From CAYUQT01 sp964596165 (lineage in GTDB: Bacteria > Planctomycetota > Phycisphaerae > UBA1845 > JAFGLZ01), in contig CAZQTW010000005.1 in assembly GCA_964596165.1 (NCBI GenBank), positions 62,001 through 126,000 on the forward strand: a stretch of 64,000 nucleotides of DNA, written 5' to 3'. The number at the start of each line of letters is the position of its first letter. Positions within the stretch are counted from its first letter, which is position 1. The notes below the pieces were generated by a model. That model saw nothing but the letters and a program-made list of their open reading frames with translations. It was not told where the DNA came from and did no database searches. The translations under genes and the position numbers were made by a program. Shown piece after piece: positions 36,529 to 43,539 of the stretch.

Positions 36529-37869
36529 TTAGACGACTCCTTGGTCGATCATCGCGTCGGCAACCTTGACGAAGCCGGCGATATTGGCGCCCATCACGTA
36601 ATTGCCGGGATCGCCGTATTCGGCCGCCGCGTTTGCAACGGCCGTATGAATCGCCTTCATGATCGTCTGAAGCCGGGTATCTACCTCCTCGCGAGACCAC
36701 AAGGTGTGCTGGGAGTTCTGGGACATCTCCAGTCCGGAGACGGCCACACCGCCCGCGTTCGCGGCCTTGCCGGGGCCGTAGAGGATCTTGTTCTTCAGGA
36801 AGATCTGAACGCCCTCCGGCTCGGTGGGCATGTTCGCCCCCTCGGAGACGAGGATACAACCGTTCTTGACCAACGTGGCGGCGTCCTCGCCGGAAATCTC
36901 GTTTTGGGTCGCCGAGGGAAATGCGCAATCACACTTGGTCCCCCAGGGGCGCTTGCCCTCCATGAACTTCGCTCGGGGATACTTCTCGACGTACTCCCGG
37001 ATGCGACCTCGGCGAACGTTCTTCAGATCGAGCACATACGCCAGTTTTTCCTGGTCAATCCCATCGGGATCATAGATCGTGCCGTTGGAGTCGGAGAGGG
37101 TGACCACCTTCCCCCCAAACTGGTTGATCTTCTCCACGGTATACTGGGCGACGTTGCCAGACCCCGAGACGGTGCATATCTTGCCTTTTATGGAGTCTTG
37201 GCGCGTGGCCAACATCTCCTGGGCAAAGTATACGCAACCGTAGCCGGTGGCTTCCGGACGAATCAGCGATCCGCCCCAGTTCAATCCCTTACCGGTCAGA
37301 ACGCCCGTGAACTCATTGACAATCCGCTTGTATTGACCAAACAGATAGCCGATTTCACGCCCCCCCACGCCGATGTCGCCGGCGGGGACATCGGTATCCG
37401 GACCGATGTAGCGGTAGAGCTCCGTCATGAACGACTGGCAGAAGCGCATGACCTCGCTGTCCGACTTGCCCTTAGGATCGAAGTCTGACCCGCCCTTGCC
37501 GGCGCCCATGGGCAACGTCGTCAGTGAGTTCTTGAAGATCTGCTCGAAGCCCAGAAACTTGAGCATGCCCAAGTAGACCGTGGGGTGAAACCGTAACCCG
37601 CCCTTGTATGGGCCGATCGCACTGCTGAATTCGACTCGAAAGCCGCGATTAACGTGCAGGTTTCCTTGATCGTCCGTCCAAGGAACTCGGAAGATGATCA
37701 CGCGTTCGGGTTCCACGATCCGCTCAAGAACACGGTGTTTCTCGTACTTGGGATGCTTCTTGAACACCGGTCGGAGCGACTCCAACACCTCCCCGACGGC
37801 CTGGTGAAACTCGGGTTCACCCGGATTCCGCTGCACCACAGACTCCATGATCCGCTTGACGTATGGCAT
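36529..37869 (-). CDS. gdhA: NADP-specific glutamate dehydrogenase
   Basis: 446 residues, normal for the hexameric enzyme. Forms glutamate from 2-oxoglutarate and ammonium with NADPH. The catalytic Lys125 sits in PMGAGKGGSDFDPKGK and substrate lysines in GPYKGGLRFHP and IFKNSL; the dinucleotide fold has VSGSGNVAQYTVEK. GRP motif GVGGREIGYLFGQYKRI is typical of the NADP form. Start at ATG 37869 after AGGAG. A promoter (38093-38120) with a palindrome at its start region lies about 220 bases upstream and the NrpR-type gene is divergent, so nitrogen-dependent repression is likely. Confidence 0.97.
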   Translation of the reverse strand: MPYVKRIMESVVQRNPGEPEFHQAVGEVLESLRPVFKKHPKYEKHRVLERIVEPERVIIFRVPWTDDQGNLHVNRGFRVEFSSAIGPYKGGLRFHPTVYLGMLKFLGFEQIFKNSLTTLPMGAGKGGSDFDPKGKSDSEVMRFCQSFMTELYRYIGPDTDVPAGDIGVGGREIGYLFGQYKRIVNEFTGVLTGKGLNWGGSLIRPEATGYGCVYFAQEMLATRQDSIKGKICTVSGSGNVAQYTVEKINQFGGKVVTLSDSNGTIYDPDGIDQEKLAYVLDLKNVRRGRIREYVEKYPRAKFMEGKRPWGTKCDCAFPSATQNEISGEDAATLVKNGCILVSEGANMPTEPEGVQIFLKNKILYGPGKAANAGGVAVSGLEMSQNSQHTLWSREEVDTRLQTIMKAIHTAVANAAAEYGDPGNYVMGANIAGFVKVADAMIDQGVV

Positions 37870-38075
37870 TCCTTAGAATCTCCTCATCACCGCGCGTCCG
37901 ACCACCCCACGGGCCTGACGCTCCGTTCCTCGCTTCCGCCGGTACCCACAATGCCCGTCTTCGGATACCGGCTATTGCTTGCCACGAGCTTGCCGGCCTG
38001 CCTGTTCGATGGGATCGGTGCCCCCCCGGTCACATGCAGTCCCCAGATTGCCAGCCTGGACATCGGCTTGCCAAC

Positions 38076-38089
38076 GGCAGCTTACTGCC
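38076..38089. promoter_or_regulatory. candidate NrpR operator at the gdhA promoter: GGCA-N6-TGCC
   Basis: GGCAGCTTACTGCC is a perfect palindrome with six central bases. On the minus strand it starts three bases past the -10 of the gdhA promoter, so a bound protein would cover the transcription start. Its pattern GGNA-N6-TNCC fits archaeal NrpR sites (GGAA-N6-TTCC). A second perfect palindrome AGTATGATACT (38090-38100) overlaps the -10. Confidence 0.55.
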
Positions 38090-38092
38090 AGT

Positions 38093-38120
38093 ATGATACT
38101 GCGTCTGCTGCGCATCTCAA
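38093..38120 (-). promoter_or_regulatory. gdhA promoter
   Basis: On the minus strand TTGAGA (38115-38120), a 16-base spacer and TATCAT (38093-38098). The start would fall near 38086, giving a leader of about 215 bases before the gdhA ATG. The rest of 37870-38335 (466 bases) shows no gene; it carries palindromes only. Confidence 0.55.
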
Positions 38121-38182
38121 CTGAATTCGTTCATTTTTCCTGCATTGCGTCTACAGACCTGCTAAGTGCGGCGAAGCCATGT

Positions 38183-38194
38183 GGCAATTTTGCC
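38183..38194. promoter_or_regulatory. GGCA-N4-TGCC palindrome in gdhA/nrpR intergenic region
   Basis: GGCAATTTTGCC has the same half-sites as the two other palindromes of this divergent region and sits between the two promoters, 63 bases upstream of the gdhA -35. With 38311-38322 it shares the four-base centre length. Binding by the NrpR-type protein is inferred. Confidence 0.45.
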
Positions 38195-38310
38195 GGTAAG
38201 AAGGTTGCTCTTGAACTTGTAACCCCTTCTCCTCTCTTTTCGGTACCGGCAAAGAAAAACTGCTTCTGCATCCTTGTCCAGTTTTTGCCCTTACAAGGGC
38301 CTTTGCTACC

Positions 38311-38322
38311 GGCATAATTGCC
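38311..38322 (+). promoter_or_regulatory. nrpR-type gene operator overlapping its -10
   Basis: GGCATAATTGCC is a palindrome containing CATAAT, a good -10, 17 bases before the ATG at 38336; the -35 (around CTTACA, 38290-38295) is weak. The AGGAG ribosome site begins five bases after the palindrome. This geometry suits negative autoregulation. Confidence 0.5.
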
Positions 38323-38335
38323 GCATAGGAGCTTG

Positions 38336-39382
38336 ATGAGCGGCATATCTCGCAGTAGAGTCGTCGGCATGAGAGAGAAAACAGAAGAGAAGCGATTGGC
38401 CATTCTAAGGATTCTTCGCGAATCCGGCCGCCCTATTGGCAGTTCGAAGATCGTGGAGCGCCTGGTAGGTCTGGGGCACGACATCAGCGAGCGGACTGTT
38501 CGCTTCCACCTGCTGGAAATGGACGCAGCCGGACTTACGGAAAACCTGGGCCGCTCCGGCCGGGCAATCACGGAGCAAGGGCTCAAAGAACTGGCCAGCG
38601 CCAGGGCGTTTGAGAAAACCGGCTACCTCTCAGCCAAGATCGACCAGATGACCTATCGCATGCGCTTCGACTTGGCCAACCGGACGGGCACGGTGGTCTT
38701 GAATCTGAGCCTGATTGAAAAGAACCAGCTTGAGCGGACGGTGCCGCTTGTCAGTCGTGTCTTCGCGGCGGGCTATGGCATGGGTAGGCTCATGACCCTT
38801 CTCTCACCCGGTGACCACATCGGCCAGACCGTGATACCCGAAGGGCAGATCGGCATCGGCACCGTGTGCTCGATCACCGTGAACGGGATTCTCGTGGCTC
38901 ACGGGATTCCCACGAACTCACGATTTGGCGGGCTGCTCGAACTTCGTGACCGCAAGCCCACCCGCTTCGTCGAACTCATACACTACGAAGGAACCACCAT
39001 TGATCCGCTCGAGGCATTCATCCGAAGTGGGATGACCGACTACATGGGCGCCACCTCCAACGGAAACGGCCTGATCGGCGCCAGCTTTCGCGAGGTCCCC
39101 GCCGACGCCCGCGATCGAGTCATCGAGCTCGCGCAACAGATGGACGAAGCCGGCCTCGGAGGCGTGTTCCTCGTTGGATGGCCCGGTCGGCCACTCCTCG
39201 AGATTCCGGTCAGTGAGGGCCGAATCGGCTTGGTGGTCATCGGGGGGCTGAACCCGGTAGCCATCCTTGAAGAACACGGCATGCGAATCCGTCACACGGG
39301 GGCTCTATCGGGACTGATCGATTACCAGAGACTCTTTCACTACGAAGAGCTGGGCGCGAGGGCGAAGGCGCTGGGCAACTGA
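38336..39382 (+). CDS. NrpR-type transcriptional regulator (winged HTH plus DUF128/NrpR domain)
   Basis: 348 residues. Residues about 15-75 form a winged helix (RLAILRILRESGRPIGSSKI, then ISERTVRFHLLEMDAAG); residues about 100-330 match the NrpR regulatory domain of archaeal nitrogen repressors (LVSRVFAAGYGMGRLMTLLS, then GTVCSITVNGILVAHGIPT, and GMTDYMGATSNGNGLIGASF). Archaeal NrpR represses nitrogen genes and releases DNA on binding 2-oxoglutarate. The architecture, one HTH and one NrpR domain, resembles NrpRI of Methanosarcina. I use the ATG at 38336 because AGGAG precedes it; ATG 38369 is the alternative. It is divergent from gdhA, which supports a nitrogen role. Confidence 0.85.
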   Translation: MSGISRSRVVGMREKTEEKRLAILRILRESGRPIGSSKIVERLVGLGHDISERTVRFHLLEMDAAGLTENLGRSGRAITEQGLKELASARAFEKTGYLSAKIDQMTYRMRFDLANRTGTVVLNLSLIEKNQLERTVPLVSRVFAAGYGMGRLMTLLSPGDHIGQTVIPEGQIGIGTVCSITVNGILVAHGIPTNSRFGGLLELRDRKPTRFVELIHYEGTTIDPLEAFIRSGMTDYMGATSNGNGLIGASFREVPADARDRVIELAQQMDEAGLGGVFLVGWPGRPLLEIPVSEGRIGLVVIGGLNPVAILEEHGMRIRHTGALSGLIDYQRLFHYEELGARAKALGN

Positions 39383-39384
39383 AG

Positions 39385-39410
39385 GCCAACCGAAACGGAA
39401 TGGGGTTGGC
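39385..39410 (+). terminator. hairpin after the NrpR-type gene
   Basis: GCCAACC (39385-39391) and GGTTGGC (39404-39410) form a 7-base stem starting two bases after the stop codon. There is no T-run, so the terminator function is tentative. Confidence 0.4.
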
Positions 39411-39633
39411 ATCGAGGACGCCTCGTACCTTTGGCTCCCTGTCGTCCGCTCTCGATCACTTCCCCCTACACGCCTTACGATACGCCACTAGGTTGAGACA
39501 GCTCGTGCTGTGCGGCAACGAGCACTCGCGAGAAGACTCGGTCCTATGCCGACCGATGCGAGGCATTCGCAACGATTGTCAACGAACTCGGCAAAGGGAC
39601 ACGGATATCGGTCCTAGGGCAATCGGAACGCTT

Positions 39634-39723
39634 GCCCTATCAAGTAGGTATTCTTCTTAGTGTCATACCTACCTGAGGTGCCGCCAACAGAACGTAAACC
39701 TGCAAGGCGCCACTTGATAGCGC
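39634..39723 (+). ncRNA. candidate structured RNA, three-way junction
   Basis: Three nested or adjacent stems fit one fold. P1: 39634-39645 (GCCCTATCAAGT) pairs with 39712-39723, 11 of 12. P2: GTAGGTA (39644-39650) pairs with TACCTAC (39666-39672). P3: GGTGCC (39677-39682) pairs with GGCGCC (39706-39711), with one G-U pair, and ends directly at the 3' arm of P1, so the two could stack. It lies 180 bases upstream of the chemoreceptor ATG, in the 523-base gap 39383-39905 that has no gene. It does not look like GEMM, SRP, tmRNA or other RNAs I know. It could be a leader element or an sRNA. Confidence 0.4.
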
Positions 39724-39905
39724 TACTCGGCATAAAAACAACTACCTACGCGGATGCGTGCTAACCCGCCGGGCCAGCATATATCCCGTCAAATCACGCT
39801 TCTTCTTTTCCGACCGTTGGTGGTGGCAGATGTGGCATATGTTTGGGCACTGGCCTGTTTGGATCGTTCTTCTTTCGCCGAGGCGCTGAAAAAAAGGGGC
39901 ACATC

Positions 39906-42047
39906 ATGACTCTGAAAACGAAACTGCTGACCTCGAAACTCGGACTGGCCTTGTTCCCGCTTGTATTGGCCTTAGTCATAGGTCTCTGGCGAGCGAACAC
40001 GGCCTTCACCACGACGCTGGTCCAGGCCGAATCCGGCCTGAACACCAATACGCAATTCGCACGCCAGGCCCTCACCGACTCCGCGCTGAACTCGCTCGCG
40101 CAAAGCGTGTTGAGCGTCTGCGATCTGTGTGAGGCAGACCTGGTCACCATCACCACACAGATCAAGGGTGGCATGGCCGTGGCTCGCGACGCGCTCCGCA
40201 CGGCGGGCGAAGTCTCCTTGTCAAAAGACACCGTCTCTTGGAGGGCCGTCAATCAGGTTTCAAAGGCCACGGTAGAGGTCACCTTGCCGAAGATGCTTGT
40301 TGGCGGTCAGTGGCTCGGCCAGAACAGTGATCCCAAGGCTCCCTCGCCTGTTGTTGACCGCGTCCGGGACACGGCGGGCGTCACGTGCACGATCTTTCAG
40401 CGAATGAACGCGCAAGGCGACATGCTTCGCGTCTGCACGAACGTGGAGACCGAGGACCACAAGCGTGCCGTCGGCACCTACATACCCGCTCACGATGCCG
40501 ATGGGCGTGCCAATCCGATCATCTCAAACGTTCTCAACAAACAACCTTTCTCCGGTAAGGCCTACGTAGTGAATGCGCCTTATCAGACGTCGTACGAACC
40601 CATTCTGGGCAGCAACCAAGAAGTGATCGGCATGCTGTATGTGGGCGTCAGGGACGAGGGATCGGCGCGGTTGCGCCAATCGATCATGGATATCAAACTC
40701 GGCAAAACGGGCTACATCTACGTCTTGAACGCAAAGGATGCACGCCGAGGACATTACGTGATCTCCAAGGACGGTAAGCGAGACGGAGAGGACATATGGG
40801 ATTCGAAGGATGCCGACGGCAAGTTCTTCATCCAGGAAGTCTGTGCCACGGCAAGGTCCCTGACGGCGGGCAAGACCGGTCAGGTGCGCTACGCGTGGAA
40901 GAACGAGGGCGAAAACGCCGCACGGTACAAGCTGGTCATGTTGGCGTACTTCGAGCCTTGGGATTGGGTGATCGGCGCCGGTCTGTACGAGGACGAACTT
41001 TACGCGACGGTCAATGACATGGATTCGAAATCGAAGGCCACCCTTGCCGCGCTACGGGAGGCCAAGTCCCAAGCGACATCCTCATTGTTGACCTGGTACG
41101 TGGTTGCGGGCGTCGTCGTATTCGTGGTCGCGTTGACCACGGCACTCTTCCTCACGCGCAGCATCACGCTGCCGATTGTGAACATCGTCGGGAACCTGGC
41201 CAACGGGTCGGCCATGGTCTCCGAAGCGTCGTCGCAGGTCAATGCGGCGAGCGCCACACTGGCCGAGGGCGCCAATGAGCAGGCCGCATCGCTCCAGGAG
41301 ACATCCGCATCCCTTCAAGAACTGTCCTCCATGACGCAGGCCAACGCCTCAAACGCCGGCGAAGCCAATCAACTGGTATCCGCGGTCCGGAACGCTGCTC
41401 AGCAGAGCGAAGCCGGGTTGGTACGCCTGGATAAGGCGATGCAGGGCATCAACGAATCATCCGCGCAAATCAGCAAGATCATCAAAGTCATCGAGGAGAT
41501 TGCCTTCCAGACGAACTTGTTGGCGCTGAATGCGGCGGTCGAAGCGGCCCGGGCGGGCGAACACGGCAAGGGGTTCGCGGTGGTCGCCGACGAGGTGCGC
41601 AACCTCGCACAACGCGCCGCGGAGGCGGCCCGTGAGACGACGACGTTGATTGAGACGGCCACAAACACCGCGCGCGAAGGGACGGAGGTCGCAAGCGGCT
41701 TCGGCCAGGCCGTGTCGGTCATTGTCGGCAATGTCGGCAAGGTCACGGACTTGATGAACGGAATCGCGAAGGCGTGCGCCGAACAGGCACGAGGACTCGA
41801 TCAGATCAGTAAAGCGGTAGCTCAGATGGACAAAGTCACTCAGGCGAATGCGTCGAGTTCGGAAGAGACCGCGTCCGCCGTGGAGGAACTCAGCGCACAA
41901 GCAAGCGCCGTTGCGGGTACCGGCCGTGACTTGGCAGCGATTGTCGGAATCGATAGTGCTCGGGTGGACCAGAGGGAAGTGACGGCGACCATTGCCAAGA
42001 ACATCCAGCGCCGCATGGAGGTCAAGGTGGAGACACCGACGCTGTAG
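39906..42047 (+). CDS. methyl-accepting chemotaxis protein with Cache sensor
   Basis: 713 residues from the ATG at 39906 after AGGGG. TM1 is residues about 10-27; residues 30-390 are a large periplasmic sensor of Cache_3/Cache_2 type (TAGVTCTIFQRMN, GSNQEVIGMLYVGV, then GKTGYIYVLNAKDARRGHYV). TM2 is about 396-418. Only the first HAMP helix (RSITLPIVNIVGNL) is visible; the sequence then enters the signalling coiled coil, with the conserved tip IAFQTNLLALNAAVEAARAG. The Cache pair suggests a small organic ligand. It heads a cluster with a CheB-like catalytic domain, CheY and a hybrid kinase; CheA, CheW and CheR are not here. Confidence 0.93.
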   Translation: MTLKTKLLTSKLGLALFPLVLALVIGLWRANTAFTTTLVQAESGLNTNTQFARQALTDSALNSLAQSVLSVCDLCEADLVTITTQIKGGMAVARDALRTAGEVSLSKDTVSWRAVNQVSKATVEVTLPKMLVGGQWLGQNSDPKAPSPVVDRVRDTAGVTCTIFQRMNAQGDMLRVCTNVETEDHKRAVGTYIPAHDADGRANPIISNVLNKQPFSGKAYVVNAPYQTSYEPILGSNQEVIGMLYVGVRDEGSARLRQSIMDIKLGKTGYIYVLNAKDARRGHYVISKDGKRDGEDIWDSKDADGKFFIQEVCATARSLTAGKTGQVRYAWKNEGENAARYKLVMLAYFEPWDWVIGAGLYEDELYATVNDMDSKSKATLAALREAKSQATSSLLTWYVVAGVVVFVVALTTALFLTRSITLPIVNIVGNLANGSAMVSEASSQVNAASATLAEGANEQAASLQETSASLQELSSMTQANASNAGEANQLVSAVRNAAQQSEAGLVRLDKAMQGINESSAQISKIIKVIEEIAFQTNLLALNAAVEAARAGEHGKGFAVVADEVRNLAQRAAEAARETTTLIETATNTAREGTEVASGFGQAVSVIVGNVGKVTDLMNGIAKACAEQARGLDQISKAVAQMDKVTQANASSSEETASAVEELSAQASAVAGTGRDLAAIVGIDSARVDQREVTATIAKNIQRRMEVKVETPTL

Positions 42048-42235
42048 TGCGATCCTTCGGGGGATACGGCGCCTCGGTTCCTTCGGGAGACCGCGCCGTC
42101 GAATCGGCGGATGTGCGCCGGCGCACGGAACAAGCGTCGCCAACGAAGCCGCTCACGGAGGAGGACACGCAGGTTGCAGCGATTTTCGACGACCGGAGGC
42201 AAGGAACGGAGGCCTCCGACGACGGAGAACCATGA
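42047..42235 (+). CDS. possible 62-residue hydrophilic protein (tightly packed small ORF)
   Basis: A GTG start overlaps the chemoreceptor stop by one base (TAGTG) and the TGA stop abuts the CheB-like GTG start. The product (VRSFGGYGASVPSGDRAVE..., ending in DDGEP) is charged, lacks a signal and matches no family. There is no good Shine-Dalgarno, so translation would need coupling. The packing is suggestive but may be chance. Confidence 0.3.
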   Translation: MRSFGGYGASVPSGDRAVESADVRRRTEQASPTKPLTEEDTQVAAIFDDRRQGTEASDDGEP

Positions 42236-42811
42236 GTGCGAGGCATCGTACTGATTGGAGCATCGACAGGCGCTCCGCGAACGCACGACATTTACCTCAG
42301 GGCCACCCCGCCGAGTTTCGCGGCGCCGATCGTGATCATTCAGCACATGCCCCGCGGTCCCTTCATGGAGGGATTCATGCGATACTTGACGCAGTCCGTC
42401 TCCGTCCCATGCCGATTTGCCCGTAACGGCGATCTTCTGGAGCCGAGGCACGTTTACGTCGGCGAGCCGGGTTCTCACGTCCGATTCGAATCCTCCGGGC
42501 AAAGGCTCTCCGTGGCGCCTGAGACGGGTGAGAACCATTTTGCCCCGTCGATGAACGTCGCATTCGCCAGCGCGGCGAAGGTCTTCGGCCCCCGGTGTTT
42601 TGTCGCCATGCTGTCGGGTCTTCACGCCCATCACGACGGTCTCGAGGGGTGTCGAGCCGTTCGACGACTTGGGGGGCGGGTACTCATAACCGACCCGGCG
42701 ACGACCAACTGTTACTTGATGGTCAAGGCCGTTCGCGAGGCGGCGGAGTACGACATCGAAGCCCCCCTACATCGTGTGCTCACCGTCTTTCACGACTGGA
42801 TGAGGAGCTGA
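42236..42811 (+). CDS. stand-alone CheB-type methylesterase catalytic domain
   Basis: 191 residues from the GTG at 42236 (GGAG eight bases upstream). Ser10 in GASTG, His37 in QHMP and Asp134 in HHDGLEG fit the CheB catalytic triad; PIVIIQHM and RHVYVGEPGSHVRF are further family features. The receiver domain that controls CheB is missing, and the LTGMG(N)DGA motif is replaced by LSGLHAHHDGLEG, two residues longer, while GMP near the C-terminal end is absent. It would demethylate or deamidate receptors if active. A CheB-like protein working outside phosphorylation control is an alternative. Located between the receptor and cheY. Confidence 0.75.
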   Translation: MRGIVLIGASTGAPRTHDIYLRATPPSFAAPIVIIQHMPRGPFMEGFMRYLTQSVSVPCRFARNGDLLEPRHVYVGEPGSHVRFESSGQRLSVAPETGENHFAPSMNVAFASAAKVFGPRCFVAMLSGLHAHHDGLEGCRAVRRLGGRVLITDPATTNCYLMVKAVREAAEYDIEAPLHRVLTVFHDWMRS

Positions 42812-42814
42812 GCC

Positions 42815-43225
42815 ATGCGACGTTTCGAGGGCAAGAGTGCCTTGGTCGTGGATGATGAGCCCAGTACGCGGCTCCTGCTCCGCGAGGCGCTTCAAGATAT
42901 CGGGATGACCGTGACCGAGGCGAACGACGGCGCCGATGCCATACACAAGTCGATCCAGTCTACGTTCGATGTGACCACCATGGACATCATGATGCCCAAC
43001 GTCGACGGTCTTGATGCCATTCGCGCCATGCGAATGGTCGATCCGAAATGCCGCATCATCGTTGTCACGTCTCGGAGGGAAGAAAGTACCCGGCGAGAAG
43101 CCCATCAGTTGGGCATCACGCACTTCCTTACCAAACCCGTGCGTCTGCCCGAGCTGTACGAAGCCGTGCAGGAGGAGTTGTCTTCGGCGACCGAGCACCA
43201 GACGGCACCGGAGATTTTGGCGTAG
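42815..43225 (+). CDS. CheY-like single-domain response regulator
   Basis: 136 residues. Acidic pair Asp13/Asp14 in VVDDEP, phosphoacceptor Asp57 in TMDIMMPNVDG, Thr85 in VVTSR and Lys107 in FLTKPV are intact. Small receivers of this size act as CheY or as phosphorelay shuttles. It starts four bases after the CheB-like stop and precedes the hybrid kinase, so phosphate from the HPt of that kinase could be passed to it. Confidence 0.93.
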   Translation: MRRFEGKSALVVDDEPSTRLLLREALQDIGMTVTEANDGADAIHKSIQSTFDVTTMDIMMPNVDGLDAIRAMRMVDPKCRIIVVTSRREESTRREAHQLGITHFLTKPVRLPELYEAVQEELSSATEHQTAPEILA

Positions 43226-43539
43226 AACACAGAGATCTCAGTGGACACAGAGACGTGTCGACGGATTCAAGCCATCTTCTTTTCAGAACGGGTACGGGCA
43301 GACACGAGGCACGTGCGTTCATGCACGCTCGCCACCGGCAAGGGTTTCGGGTGCCGAACGTCCTACACGAACACGTCGTCCCTTCGGTGATTCGAAGCGG
43401 ACTTCACTCTCACCCTCTCCCGCCAGCCAAGGCCCAGGCTCGTCGGAGAACGCCCCGCAAGGCCGGTCGGATCCGCTTCCCTGTATCGATCGCGCACGTT
43501 GGGTCGCATCAAGGTGACGATCAGGGTACGGGGCTACAG

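Noticed and set aside
39383..39905. Cyclic di-GMP (GEMM) riboswitch before the MCP gene
   Set aside because: No GEMM core sequences (AGGGCAAACC-like, GACGCAAAG) could be found; only the unrecognised stems at 39634-39723.
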